From Mesorhizobium sp. NFR06 (lineage in GTDB: Bacteria; Pseudomonadota; Alphaproteobacteria; Rhizobiales; Rhizobiaceae), in the NCBI RefSeq assembly GCF_900115245.1, contig NZ_FOVT01000002.1, positions 1-64,000 on the forward strand: a DNA stretch of 64,000 nucleotides, in the 5' to 3' direction. Position 1 is the stretch's first letter. Every line of letters begins with the position of its first letter. Under the pieces are notes generated by a model, which worked only from the letters and a program-made list of their open reading frames with translations, did no database searches and was not told the DNA's origin. Positions 24,950 to 34,308 of this stretch are shown here, piece after piece. A program made the position numbers and the translations under genes.

Positions 24950-25535
24950 GTGGAGCCTCAACAGGTTGTCCTTGATCAAGCCGCCGCGGCTGATAGGTGG
25001 TTTTGATTTTAAGCTGCCGTGAGGTCTGTGCCAATTGTAGCGGTGAAGCCATCGTGGCAGTTCGGCGGTGCGTTCATGAGAAGTTTTGTAGGCTCGGGCG
25101 TAAGCCCATTCGCGCAGGGTCGTCTGGATGAAGCGCTCAGCCTTGCCGTTGGTCTTGGGCGTGTAAGGTCTGGTGAAGATCTGGCGCAGGCCGAGACACT
25201 TGCAGGCTGCCCGGAACGCTTTTTGGCCGATAGCACGAGCCGTTGTCGGTCATCACGCGCAGCACCTTGATGCCCAGGCTGGCGTGATAAGCGATGGCAG
25301 CTTCGAGTAAGGCACAGCGCTCTCCTTGCGCTGGTCGGGCATGACCTGGACGAAAGCGACGCGCGAGGCATCGTCGATGCAGACGTGGACGAACTCCCAG
25401 CCGATACCGAGATGGCGGTTGACCGCGCCAGGATTATCGCCCGGTGATGCGGCGTCCCAAAGAGCCGATCCGGCCGAGCTTCTTGATATCGAGATGGATG
25501 AGCTCACCGGGATGCTCGCGCTCATACCGGAACCC
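24950..25535 (-). pseudogene. IS481-family transposase remnant
   Basis: Read across three frames the minus strand gives YEREHPGELIHLDIKKLGR, then GWEFVHVCIDDASRVAF, MTDNGSCYR, TRPYTPKTNGKAERFIQT and NWHRPHGSLK, ending NLLRLHN. This is the DDE domain of IS481 transposases with at least two frameshifts; the N-terminal DNA-binding half is absent. The insertion lies just left of an orphan hicB gene and may have removed its partner. Confidence 0.85.
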
Positions 25536-25646
25536 TCGTCCTTTCTTGAGGAGGGTTGTGGGCCGTTGCAAATTTGTCCATCGACTTGCACCGTCGTGCT
25601 GGCGCTTTAAACCAGCGGTCGATGCCCGTGCGGCAAGCGGAATGGA

Positions 25647-25907
25647 ATGCGCCAGTACGTCGGACTGATCCACAAAGAGGACGGCAGCCATTTCGGCGTG
25701 TCTTTTCCCGACTTTCCCGGCGTAGTCACTGCCGGCGCAACTGTTGACGAGGCTCGCGAGCTTGCCGAGGAGGCCCTGGCCTTCCACGTCGAGGGGATGA
25801 TCGAAGACGGCAAAACGGTTCCGCCCCCTACGCCGCTCGAGCACATCGAGGCAGATCCGGACCGTCGCGACGGGGCTGCTATTTTTGTGCGGTTGAAGAT
25901 CGGCTGA
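25647..25907 (+). CDS. HicB-family antitoxin, orphan and short
   Basis: An 86-residue HicB-like domain: YVGLIHKEDGSHFGVSFPDF, then PGVVTAGATVDEARELAEEA and HVEGMIEDGKTVPPP. The usual C-terminal ribbon-helix-helix for DNA binding is absent, since the protein stops after RLKIG. No hicA toxin gene is present; an IS481 remnant occupies the upstream side. It may be a degenerate antitoxin. Confidence 0.75.
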   Translation: MRQYVGLIHKEDGSHFGVSFPDFPGVVTAGATVDEARELAEEALAFHVEGMIEDGKTVPPPTPLEHIEADPDRRDGAAIFVRLKIG

Positions 25908-26091
25908 ACGCGCGCCTGTTTACTCTCGCCAGGCCAACTTACCCGTTTGGCAACCATGGCGTTCAACCGCCGGGAAACCGTGATTCACTTCGTGAGCGGG
26001 TCCCGCCGCCGTTCCGCCGCAATGCGACCCCACTCGGGGCTTTGTTCGCCCCAGCATGTAAGTCCCCCGGGGCTTCAGAGGAGTTCGTGTG

Positions 26092-26409
26092 ATGTTTATC
26101 AAGAAGGCCATTCTCGCAGTGTTGATGACCGCAGCACTTGCCGGCTGTGAGACCCAGACCGAGGGCCAGCAGCGGGCCACCACCGGCGCACTGCTGGGCG
26201 GCGCCGGCGGCGCGCTGGTCGGCCAGGCGATCGGCGGCAACACCAAGAGCACGGTGATCGGTGCTGCGAGCGGCGCGCTGCTCGGCGCTGTCGTCGGCTC
26301 AGCCACCACACCGCAGCGCCGCGGCGACCAGCTCTGCCGCTACCAGGACCGCTACGGCCGCATCTACACCGCGCCCTGCGACGATCGGTACTATAACGGC
26401 AACTATTGA
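26092..26409 (+). CDS. Glycine-zipper outer-membrane lipoprotein
   Basis: 105 residues. The signal peptide ends in a lipobox LAGC (AVLMTAALAGCETQ), so it is lipid-anchored. A glycine zipper follows (TGALLGGAGGALVGQAIGG, then AASGALLGAVVGSA), and then a tyrosine-rich C-terminal motif (CRYQDRYGRIYTAPCDDRYY) common in rhizobial 17-kDa-antigen-like lipoproteins. AGAGGAG precedes the ATG. Such proteins line the outer membrane; no enzyme activity is expected. Confidence 0.88.
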   Translation: MFIKKAILAVLMTAALAGCETQTEGQQRATTGALLGGAGGALVGQAIGGNTKSTVIGAASGALLGAVVGSATTPQRRGDQLCRYQDRYGRIYTAPCDDRYYNGNY

Positions 26410-26429
26410 TCGAAGTCTGATGGGCTGGA

Positions 26430-26457
26430 GACCGGTGCCGTCGGCGCCGGTCCTTTG
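26430..26457 (+). terminator. Terminator after the lipoprotein gene
   Basis: ACCGGTGCC and GGCGCCGGT form a 9-bp stem with one G-U pair around GTC, followed by CCTTTGTC. It lies 20 bases after the lipoprotein stop. Confidence 0.6.
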
Positions 26458-26524
26458 TCATTGTCATTCTTTTGCACGGTTTGCAGGATAAGGAAATTTT
26501 ACGGCGGGCAGGAGGAGGTCGAGA

Positions 26525-27136
26525 ATGACAAGCCTTGCCGGTGCCCTGAATAATCGAGGCAAGCAGGCGGTGAAGCGGCTGATCGGCTACGACAGCCGCA
26601 ACTGGCTGCGCATCCGCCAGATCGAAGCTTTCACCACGTTCCTCGAGGCGGCCAACCGCAAGTCGCGCGACGTGATCGAGATCTCGCCGGGCTGGAACCG
26701 CTATTGGCGCGCGATGTGCCCCAATTACCGCTCGGTCGACTTCCCCGACTTCGACATCTGCAAGGATCGCACCGAGGAGCAATATTCGATCGTCATCGCC
26801 GACCAGGTGCTGGAGCATGTCCAGCGCCCGATGGCGGCCGCCGCCAACATCCACGCCATGGTGAGGCCTGGCGGCTGGGCGATGGTGGCGACGCCCTTCC
26901 TGTTTCGGGTGCATGCGCGGCCGCACGACTACAACCGCTGGACGCCCGCCGGCCTGAAGCAGTTGATGGTCGAGGGTGGCTTCGCCGAGGACGACGTTCA
27001 GGCCTTCGGCTGGGGCAACAAGGCCTGCGCCCGCGCCCACATTGGCGGGCCAGTCCGCGCATATGGCGTGTGGCGCGATCTGAGCAATGACGAGGAATAT
27101 CCAGTAATGGTGTGGGCGTTCGCCAAGCGGTCCTAG
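26525..27136 (+). CDS. Class I SAM-dependent methyltransferase
   Basis: A 203-residue protein with a strong GGAGGAGG ribosome site. The S-adenosylmethionine site is reduced: VIEISPGWNRYWR takes the place of a glycine-rich motif I. It is followed by FDICKD, YSIVIADQVLEHVQRPMAAA and MVRPGGWAMVATPFLFRVHA. The last two are typical of small methyltransferases that act on sugars or lipids near polysaccharide genes, but no such genes are adjacent. A C-terminal remnant of a paralogue lies at 491-600. Confidence 0.85.
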   Translation: MTSLAGALNNRGKQAVKRLIGYDSRNWLRIRQIEAFTTFLEAANRKSRDVIEISPGWNRYWRAMCPNYRSVDFPDFDICKDRTEEQYSIVIADQVLEHVQRPMAAAANIHAMVRPGGWAMVATPFLFRVHARPHDYNRWTPAGLKQLMVEGGFAEDDVQAFGWGNKACARAHIGGPVRAYGVWRDLSNDEEYPVMVWAFAKRS

Positions 27137-27202
27137 GTCGGTTGTGCCGAGCTCCTCCTGCAATCCCAATAAGCGGACTTTCCATTAGCGCTTGTTAAAA
27201 TA

Positions 27203-27475
27203 TTGCGAGATCCATTGGAACCGCGAGCATTCGGGAACCGCTTTGCCACGGCTGGCTCCTCCACCGGGATATCCGCGCTTGATGATCCGGCCAAGATGTC
27301 GCCGTTCTTCACCGATGCCGGCATGAAGACATTGAGATCGGAAGCGGAATTCAAAACCGCATGGATGGCGATGAAACCCGATGAACGTACAGCAATGCTG
27401 AAAGACTGCGGCGATGCTACGCTCAATAAGGCGCATGCAGATTTCTGCGCAATGGCCAAGAAGATGGGTGGCTGA
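27203..27475 (+). CDS. Small hypothetical protein
   Basis: Up to 90 residues from a TTG; the true start may be later. The second half (SPFFTDAGMKTLRSEAEFKT, then AWMAMKPDERTAMLKDCGDA and FCAMAKKM) has the look of small exported rhizobial proteins with two conserved cysteines. No signal peptide is visible in this frame, so the N-terminus may be truncated. A strong terminator follows 16 bases after the stop. Confidence 0.5.
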   Translation: MRDPLEPRAFGNRFATAGSSTGISALDDPAKMSPFFTDAGMKTLRSEAEFKTAWMAMKPDERTAMLKDCGDATLNKAHADFCAMAKKMGG

Positions 27476-27490
27476 CTAAGCCTTCTTACA

Positions 27491-27527
27491 AAGATCGCCG
27501 GATACCGAGTGCCTGGCCGGCGATCTT
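27491..27527. terminator. Bidirectional terminator between convergent genes
   Basis: AAGATCGCCGG at 27491-27501 pairs perfectly with CCGGCGATCTT at 27517-27527. It lies between the stop of the plus gene at 27475 and that of the minus mucR gene at 27536, so it can serve both; on the minus strand it is followed by TTTGT. Confidence 0.75.
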
Positions 27528-27535
27528 CTACGTGC

Positions 27536-27997
27536 TTAAGTTTTCGACTTCCGTTTTGCTACCGGCTTGTTGACAGGTGCCTTTGCAACCGCCTTGCGGC
27601 CGAGGCCTACCAACTTGGCAAGAGCAGACCGCTGAGCGGCGTAGTTTGGTGCCACCATCGGATAATCACTCGCCAATTTCCATTTGGACCGGTACTCCTC
27701 CGGTGTCATCCCGTAGTGGACATTGAGGTGCCGTCTAAGAGTTTTGAATTTCCTACCGTCCTCCAGGCAGACGATGTAGTCGGGAAATACTGATCTTTTG
27801 GGCTTGACCGCGGGGACGAGTTCAGGCTCAGCCGCCTTTGCGGGCGTGCCAACACCCGACAATGCCGAATTGACGCTTGCGATCAAATCGGGGAGGCCGC
27901 TCACGGGCACCGCGTTCTTTTGCACATAAGCCGCGACGATATCCGCGGTGAGTTCCAAAAGATTTGCATTGGTCGCTGCGTCACTTTCATTTGCCAT
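27536..27997 (-). CDS. mucR: MucR/Ros-family zinc-finger regulator
   Basis: About 153 residues from the ATG at 27997. The domain is complete: an N-terminal oligomerisation helix (LLELTADIVAAYVQKN), then the Ros zinc finger CLEDGRKFKTLRRHLNVHYG with its C, D and two H ligands, then MTPEEYRSKWKLASDYPMVA, and a basic lysine-rich tail that contacts DNA. MucR proteins act as global repressors of exopolysaccharide and virulence or symbiosis genes in rhizobia. A truncated relative sits at 16967. Confidence 0.93.
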   Translation of the reverse strand: MANESDAATNANLLELTADIVAAYVQKNAVPVSGLPDLIASVNSALSGVGTPAKAAEPELVPAVKPKRSVFPDYIVCLEDGRKFKTLRRHLNVHYGMTPEEYRSKWKLASDYPMVAPNYAAQRSALAKLVGLGRKAVAKAPVNKPVAKRKSKT

Positions 27998-28263
27998 TGT
28001 CTGATTATCCCTCGTGGTTTCCATTGTCCTAGTCAGGAAACGGCCAGCGCGCAACTTAAACTGAGCGCTCATGAAGTGCTGGTATTGGTGGTGAGGTCGA
28101 CCGAAAGCCAGTGCGTAGGGCTGGCCGATAGTCTGCTGATAGTGGAAATGGCCACTGGGAACCAGATCGATTGGACATTCTCACGCTCGAGATATGAAGC
28201 TAGAGCGCCGCAAAGCTGCATTCTGGCACGACAGCCAGGGAATTTGGTGGAGCGCGATTCAAC

Positions 28264-29700
28264 TCAGGAAAAAGCCCACTCCCGGTCTGTCGGAGCGATT
28301 ACGCGATCCCGCAGCCGCCTGTTTAGATCCAGCCACGACGGGTCGCTCGCGAAGCTACTCATACTTCCACATGCCTTAGCGAAGGGAATATCGCCGAAGC
28401 GGTCGATAAGATCGCTGATCCCGCGCCTGCCGCCATTGCCGTAGAGCTCTAATGGATCCTCGTCGCACTCGATTATCCGGTGCCCCCAAGCTCCTGGCGC
28501 ATCGTCGGTAGAGAGCGCATGTCGAAGATCCGAATCCACGCCCGCAGCCTCCAGCGCACGGCAGACGACATAACGCATCAAGGGATAGTAGACCGGCTGA
28601 TGACTGCCTCCGAGCGCGCGCACTCCGGGAAGGATCGACAAAACCAGAAAGACCAGAAGAAGATTCGGAATGAGGGTACGGTTTGCCAACCGCTCGAGGA
28701 TGTCGGGGGCAGCGAAGCGGGCCACCTTCCTACTGGTTGCCGGATGGACGAGTTCTCCTGCCAGCAGCCGCAGCGGTAGACGCTTGCCGTTTTCATAGAA
28801 CCAGAAGAAATCGGTACCGCGCGCCAGCCAGCCACTCCAGGGCCCGGCGGACAGCCTGTCGATCTCGGCAAGGATGGTCGAAGCGAGCGTCGCGTTTGTC
28901 AGCAGCCGTGTCCGCAGCCAGGAATTTTGGTCCGAGAGATGGTCAGCCACAAGGTCGGCAACATTCTCGTCGTCGATCTGGAGAAAAGCAAAATGTTCCC
29001 CGAAAACCTTTGGCCACAGAAGGAGATTGGCTTCCTTTATGGCATGCGCCGGCCGTTCGAATTGCGTCTTCGGCAGCAGGCTGCGGAGTTGCATGAGCGC
29101 GTCGCCCTCAGCGTTCGGCTCCGTAGGCATTAGCTCGAACCGATAGGACCCCGGTCCAGCCAGAAGGCTCTGTCCGACCATTCGGGTTCGGCTGAGGCCG
29201 AAGACGCTGATCAGCTTGCCGTCGACGGTGAGCCACCCTGGCCCCTTGCGTGGCTTTTCAACGAGGCTCACTGTCGAAACGGCGTAGGATACATAGGTCG
29301 AGCAGCCATGAGCCGAGAGGCCGAGGAGGCTGAAGATATGCGTATTGTATGCCTCTGGCTCGATCAGCAGAAGCAGGTGAGGCCCTGTCTGCAGCACGCG
29401 ATGTTTTTCGAAGTCCGAGCAGAGTTTAGCGACGGCTTCCGTCGATAGGCCATTTCGTGTCGCTGCCTTCCTGATGAGGTCGAGTAGCTTGGTGAAGGCC
29501 TGAAGCCGGATTTCTGGCATGGGCCTCGGAGCTGGCGTCTCGAACAGCCGGAACGCATACTCACGAAGCGGACGGGAGTAAAAGGGCCGCGTCCAAGGAT
29601 AGAGGGCGGCAAGCGACCCGAGGACGGCCTGCTTCGCGTCTGCCCCTGCTGCTAGTTGTTCCACCTCACGATTTACCCTTCTCTTCCAATTGAACGACAC
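28264..29700 (-). CDS. Protein of unknown family, coupled to an MFS exporter
   Basis: A 478-residue protein of no family recognised here. Seen features: a mostly soluble mixed fold, GPHLLLLIEPEAYNTHIFSL and GCSTYVSYAVSTVSLVEKPR in the middle, a hydrophobic stretch near 345 (LIPNLLLVFLVLSILPGVRA), and an acidic C-terminal region (IIECDEDPLELYGNGG). No nucleotide-binding motif, signal peptide or known metal site was found. It overlaps the 3' end of the MFS gene by 35 bases, so translation is probably coupled and the two likely work together, for example by making or modifying a molecule that the exporter moves. This is inference. Confidence 0.8.
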   Translation of the reverse strand: MSFNWKRRVNREVEQLAAGADAKQAVLGSLAALYPWTRPFYSRPLREYAFRLFETPAPRPMPEIRLQAFTKLLDLIRKAATRNGLSTEAVAKLCSDFEKHRVLQTGPHLLLLIEPEAYNTHIFSLLGLSAHGCSTYVSYAVSTVSLVEKPRKGPGWLTVDGKLISVFGLSRTRMVGQSLLAGPGSYRFELMPTEPNAEGDALMQLRSLLPKTQFERPAHAIKEANLLLWPKVFGEHFAFLQIDDENVADLVADHLSDQNSWLRTRLLTNATLASTILAEIDRLSAGPWSGWLARGTDFFWFYENGKRLPLRLLAGELVHPATSRKVARFAAPDILERLANRTLIPNLLLVFLVLSILPGVRALGGSHQPVYYPLMRYVVCRALEAAGVDSDLRHALSTDDAPGAWGHRIIECDEDPLELYGNGGRRGISDLIDRFGDIPFAKACGSMSSFASDPSWLDLNRRLRDRVIAPTDREWAFS

Positions 29701-30871
29701 CGGCGCTCAATGCAGGAATACTGATGAGAACCACCACTCCGAAGCTGAAGAAGATGGTCGAGGGAAATGTTCGATCTCCTACAAGGGCGACGATGCCGAA
29801 GACGAACAATGCGAGCAGGACGGCCACACTGTGCATCACGCCTTTTGCTCGGCCCAACAGACTAGCTGATACACGCGACTGCAATGTGACTTCAACGCTG
29901 ACCCGCCCAAGATTGTAGAGAAATCCGAGCGCGGCAAAAACGATCACCGTCCAGTGCCCGGACAGACTTGTCAGCGTCATGAGTGCCAGCGCCGTCAAAC
30001 CTAAAAGCACGAGATGCAGTGCATGAGCGCTTATCGCTTGTTCAATACGGAAGAGCGAAGCCGCGCCGATCAGCGAGCCCACCGACCAGGCTGCCTCAAG
30101 GTGGCCGAAATCCACGGCGGTGCCCCTCATCTCTTGAAAGACGAAACTCGATCCCATGACGCTGATGAGCACGGCGCTCGCATAGAGAAGCGCGTAGACG
30201 GCGCTGAGTCGAAACAGGCGCCTGCCGATTTGGGTTCCGGAGAACTTGGCAACCCGAACATCGGGTGAAACCGGATCCAGCCGCACCAAAGCCAGGAAAC
30301 CTGCTGAAACAAGAAAGCAGGCAGCAAGAACAACAAATGGCAGGGCTGCCGAGCGGTCACGCAGCAACGGGCCTGCAACCAGCGCTGCTCCGAGATTGCC
30401 GAACTGCATGACAAAGAAGACCAAGGAATTTGAGACCACAAGATCGCGGCCACGCGCCATCCCTGGGATCATTGATTGGGAGGTTGTAAGCGCGACACGG
30501 TCGCAGGACGAAAACAGGGCCGCCGACAGGCAGATCGTCACGAACACGTCCAAATAGAGGAGCGCGCGAGCGGTAGCCAGCATGAGCACGCATCGAGCGA
30601 GGTCTGCCGCGATGTTCAATCGTCGCCGGTCAAACAGATCCGCCGCAAGACCCACCAGAGGGCTAGCGACGAATTCGACGACGCTGACGATGGCGAGCAA
30701 AATCGCAACGCTGGCGCTTCCGTAGCCCCGCTCGACGAGTATCCAGGCGGATGCGATGTAGTAGCCGTTTCGCGCAAGAGCCGCCGACAGCGTGCTGGCG
30801 AGGAATCCGACCAAAGGATTCAACGGGTCAGACCGCCCCAACGGACGACGTATTCGATCCACGTTTGACAT
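29666..30871 (-). CDS. MFS exporter (EntS-like)
   Basis: About 401 residues with roughly twelve membrane helices. The usual MFS loop motif appears as ADLFDRRRL between helices 2 and 3. The mixture of helices and the family pattern (SPLVGLAADLFDRR) recall enterobactin/EntS-type and multidrug exporters. The ATG at 30871 is preferred to 30904. It is the first gene of a two-gene unit, with the unknown protein at 28264 second, and an AraC regulator follows on the same strand further upstream. Confidence 0.88.
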   Translation of the reverse strand: MSNVDRIRRPLGRSDPLNPLVGFLASTLSAALARNGYYIASAWILVERGYGSASVAILLAIVSVVEFVASPLVGLAADLFDRRRLNIAADLARCVLMLATARALLYLDVFVTICLSAALFSSCDRVALTTSQSMIPGMARGRDLVVSNSLVFFVMQFGNLGAALVAGPLLRDRSAALPFVVLAACFLVSAGFLALVRLDPVSPDVRVAKFSGTQIGRRLFRLSAVYALLYASAVLISVMGSSFVFQEMRGTAVDFGHLEAAWSVGSLIGAASLFRIEQAISAHALHLVLLGLTALALMTLTSLSGHWTVIVFAALGFLYNLGRVSVEVTLQSRVSASLLGRAKGVMHSVAVLLALFVFGIVALVGDRTFPSTIFFSFGVVVLISIPALSAGVVQLEEKGKS

Positions 30872-30979
30872 GAAGACCCATCCCGGCTGATCGCCGATGG
30901 TCATACCGTCTTCCGCGCGGCATGCTTTACAGCAACGCAGGCGTTTTCGAATACTTGCTGGGAAACACCCGCCCTCGGT

Positions 30980-31867
30980 CTAGATCCTGCATCGGCGGCG
31001 AAATTCGGTGGGGGTCGTACCGAAAGCCCGCCTGAAGGCGTTCGCGAAATGGCTCGAGCCTCCAAAACCGCATTCCAGCGCGATTTCCGTCGCCGACAAG
31101 CGGGTCGAGCGCAGCATAGCCGCGGATCGTTCCAACCGGCGCCGTGCGATGAATGCGTGCGGCGTCATGCCTGTCGATTGCTTGAAGGCCCTCCAGAAAT
31201 GGAAACGGCTAACCCCAATCTCTTTTGCCAAATCGCTCAGCGTAGGTTTCGCATCTGACAATGATTCGATCATTGCGACGGCGCGCTTGAGGTCGAAGGA
31301 CGACAGACCGCCTTTTGCAGGCTCATGCGGGATGCCGTTCGACCGGATCATCTTCACGAAAAGTTGCGTAGCCTGGCTTTCCACCATCGTCGCGCTGATT
31401 GGATCGGGCTGCTTGAGCTCAATGGCGATCTTCTGCAGCGCCATCTCTATGGTGCTGTCTCGAAATCCGATCGACGGCGGCAGTTCCGTCCTGCGACCGC
31501 TCGGCATTCCGTCGAACATCTGATCAGCGAATTCACGCTCAATCGAAACAAGCAGGTATGACGCAGTCGCGTCGCCCTCGTCCCATCCCGTCCAATCGCT
31601 ATGTGCGGGAATGTAGATTATCGAGCCGGGCTGACGCGGCGCGAAGCGAATCCGGCGCCCGTCGACGAAGTCTTCGCCACGGCGCGCCGCCCCTTTCAGG
31701 TTCATCAAGAACATATGCCGCCCGTGCGAGATCCTTGTTTCCTGGCGCTCCAGGCCCGTCCTTTTAATCAAATCTGCCCGCACGTTTCCCCAACTGTCAT
31801 GCTGGTGGGTCAGCGTCTGGTGCTGCGAGGGACGAATCTCGTTGGGGTCGAGGCAAAAAGTCTCCAC
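30980..31867 (-). CDS. AraC-family regulator of the exporter unit
   Basis: About 296 residues from GTG 31867, which has AAGGAG upstream; the frame is open to a TTG at 31939. An N-terminal cupin-like sensor (GRHMFLMNLKGAARRGEDF and IYIPAHSDWTGWDEGD) leads to two helix-turn-helix units: LAKEIGVSRFHFWRAFKQST and IALECGFGGSSHFANAFRRA, then the typical FGTTPTEFRR. It is transcribed toward the exporter unit and divergent from the methyltransferase-like gene at 32077, so it may control both. Confidence 0.87.
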   Translation of the reverse strand: METFCLDPNEIRPSQHQTLTHQHDSWGNVRADLIKRTGLERQETRISHGRHMFLMNLKGAARRGEDFVDGRRIRFAPRQPGSIIYIPAHSDWTGWDEGDATASYLLVSIEREFADQMFDGMPSGRRTELPPSIGFRDSTIEMALQKIAIELKQPDPISATMVESQATQLFVKMIRSNGIPHEPAKGGLSSFDLKRAVAMIESLSDAKPTLSDLAKEIGVSRFHFWRAFKQSTGMTPHAFIARRRLERSAAMLRSTRLSATEIALECGFGGSSHFANAFRRAFGTTPTEFRRRCRI

Positions 31868-32076
31868 CAAACGAAGCGGACTCCTTACTAGCGAATAGCT
31901 TGCATTCGCCCTTGTGCATAACCATGGGTTGCCGGACAAGTCACAAATAACTCAGAGTTGGTAGAAGATGTGACTTTAGTAAAAAAAACGCAATCGAAGG
32001 AAAGCGGCCCGCGTCATGCCGACTTACCAGTCACCTCAGCCAATACTTAAGACAGTCTGAATATTAGATTACTCTT

Positions 32077-33141
32077 ATGTTAGTGAGAGTTTCCCCTGTC
32101 GAGGTCTTGGCGTCTCACCAGCTGGATGGTGTGGGAGGCTTTACTGCGATGCGGGACCTCGACGATTTCCTGGCCGAGTGCGATCGTGCTCCACGGATCA
32201 ACGAAATGACCGGCTTTTTCGCGGCGACCGCCGCCGGCAAGAGCGGCATGCCGATCCGCAGACCCGTGGCCGATGCCCGCCTACTGCCGAGCGATGACCT
32301 CCTTCGCGATCTGGTTGGCCTGCATGCGAACCGGCAAGGCTTTTTCGACCAGCACTATCACGGCAGCATTCCCTACAGGCTGGAAGAGGAGTGCCGCATG
32401 GCCCACGCCGTGCTGAACTACGCCCGACAGCGCGGCGCTCCGCTGTCGCTGTACAGCCTGGGAACGGCGGAAGGAACCATGGCGAGAACATTGTCCGAAT
32501 TCTCCGGCGGACAAATTCTCTCCCTGTCATGCAGTCCGAACCCTGAGAACTACAAGTGTTTCATGGCATATGGTGAGCCACCCCACGCCGAGTTTTTCAT
32601 CGGTCCGTTCCACTGGTTGACCAAGGACGCCCTGGGATCCGATCGCCGGCTGGCAAAGTTCGCTCCCGGGTTCGATCTTATCCTGGAGGACACGACCTTC
32701 CAGATGTATTCGCCGAACAGATCGAAGCAGATCGAGTTCGTGGCGCAGCACCTCAAGGACGGGGGTATTTTTGTCTTCGTCGAAAAATTCCGGGCGGCAG
32801 ATGAAAATGACTACATGCGCCGCGAACAACAGAAGGATTATGGGTTCAAGTCGCGGTACTTCCCGCAAGACGAAATCGAGAGAAAGAAGACCGCTGTCCT
32901 CAACACGATGTTCAACAATGAGGTGACGCTGGAAGAGATGTCCCGTGCAGTGAGCGCGCATTTCAGGCATTGCGAGATGACTTGGAACAGCGGAAATTTC
33001 TGCAGCCTTGCGGCAAGCAACAGCAAGGAAAATCTCAGCCTGTACCTCTCGCAGATGGCGGCCCCTGCCATTCCGCACGAATATGTCTACGAAATCAGCC
33101 TGGATCGCAAGCTTTCAGACGGAATCGCGGCCAGGATATGA
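32077..33141 (+). CDS. SAM-methyltransferase-like protein
   Basis: Up to 354 residues; the ATG at 32149 has a GGGAGG upstream and may be the real start. The Rossmann core starts with YSLGTAEGTMARTLSEFSGG, followed by ILSLSCSPNPENYK, a strand FDLILEDTTFQMYSPNRSKQ and KDGGIFVFVEKFRAADENDY, the order of a class I methyltransferase. Motif I is GTAEGT rather than the usual D/E-x-GxGxG. The substrate is unknown. It is divergent from the AraC gene, next to the exporter unit, and followed by a LysR gene, which suggests one small-molecule locus. Confidence 0.65.
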   Translation: MLVRVSPVEVLASHQLDGVGGFTAMRDLDDFLAECDRAPRINEMTGFFAATAAGKSGMPIRRPVADARLLPSDDLLRDLVGLHANRQGFFDQHYHGSIPYRLEEECRMAHAVLNYARQRGAPLSLYSLGTAEGTMARTLSEFSGGQILSLSCSPNPENYKCFMAYGEPPHAEFFIGPFHWLTKDALGSDRRLAKFAPGFDLILEDTTFQMYSPNRSKQIEFVAQHLKDGGIFVFVEKFRAADENDYMRREQQKDYGFKSRYFPQDEIERKKTAVLNTMFNNEVTLEEMSRAVSAHFRHCEMTWNSGNFCSLAASNSKENLSLYLSQMAAPAIPHEYVYEISLDRKLSDGIAARI

Positions 33142-33276
33142 AATTGTGGAATGCACGCCGCCGCAGGGCCGATGGTTTTTGCGCATTCTGACTGCAAGGT
33201 GTCCGGAGAACAGCCCGATCGCTATGGGGCTGACATGGAAGTGACCCGGAGACGATATCCGCAAGGCGCGTAAGCC

Positions 33277-34257
33277 GTGACACGGACCAACCACGCATTC
33301 CGCCGTTTGAATTATGTGTTTGCGGCGATAGACCACGGCAGCCTCAGGCAGGCAGCACGGGCCCTCAGGGTGCGGGAATCCAGCGTGAGCCGCAATATCG
33401 TCGCTCTTGAGCAATTCCTGGACACGCAGCTTTTTGATCGCGACGTGCATGGTGTCCGGCTGACCGAAGCGGGCCGGGCCTGGATCGATGTCGTTCGGGC
33501 ACATTATGAAGGCCTGCAAGATGCCCTTGGCGAGTATGGGCGTGGCCACCAGGATGCGAAGACGCTCAGGATCGGATTGTGCGCCCTTATGGGGCGAGCT
33601 TTCCTGGCGCGCCTTGTCGATCGGTTCAGCCATTTGCATCCTGACGTCAACGTGGCCATCCAGGACATCCCCCGCGAACAGTGCCTCGCGGCCATCCGTC
33701 GTCGGCGTTTCGACATTATCTTCACCCAAGATCTCGAGGCCGGCATGCTTTGCCGCAGCGAGACGTTTGGGCATGAGCGCCTATTCGTTCTTCTGCCGGC
33801 CACCAACCCACTCGCCGAGAAGCCGGCTGTCGCATGGACAGACCTTGCAGACATGTCTCTACTCGTCTCCGTCGCTTCGGAAGGATCGCCTCAGGATCTG
33901 CTTCTTCTCGAACACATCGTCGCTGCTGGCGGCCCGACCATTCAAATGTGCCACGCCAGTGAAGCGACGGTCTTCCTCATGGTGCAACTCGGTCAAGGCG
34001 CGACCCTGGCAGGAGAAAGCTTCGCGAGGGCCGTGACCATCGCCTCCACAGTGTGGAAACCCATTCAGGGGCTAAACAGCGTCAGTTCGATCACTGCAAT
34101 CTGGCTGGAATCAAATCCAAAGCGCGCTCTGCTTCGGCTGGTTGGGGCGGCAAGAAACCTTGTAGGTGCAACTTCAGCTCATCAAGTTCCGGGTGACGCC
34201 GGCAGAGCGGAGGCCGTCGTGGTTTCGCCTGCGGCCCTCCCCTCCACTGGACGATAG
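33277..34257 (+). CDS. LysR-family regulator
   Basis: 326 residues from GTG. The helix-turn-helix (LNYVFAAIDHGSLRQAARAL, then RESSVSRNIVALEQ) is of the type found repeatedly in Mesorhizobium accessory regions. The effector domain follows. The C-terminal tail is proline-rich. It is the last cargo gene before the trb operon on the opposite strand. Confidence 0.87.
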   Translation: MTRTNHAFRRLNYVFAAIDHGSLRQAARALRVRESSVSRNIVALEQFLDTQLFDRDVHGVRLTEAGRAWIDVVRAHYEGLQDALGEYGRGHQDAKTLRIGLCALMGRAFLARLVDRFSHLHPDVNVAIQDIPREQCLAAIRRRRFDIIFTQDLEAGMLCRSETFGHERLFVLLPATNPLAEKPAVAWTDLADMSLLVSVASEGSPQDLLLLEHIVAAGGPTIQMCHASEATVFLMVQLGQGATLAGESFARAVTIASTVWKPIQGLNSVSSITAIWLESNPKRALLRLVGAARNLVGATSAHQVPGDAGRAEAVVVSPAALPSTGR

Positions 34258-34308
34258 AGGCATCTGTCGAGAGGTTCTTCCCGGATGTATCTCCGACGAC
34301 TCGGGGGC

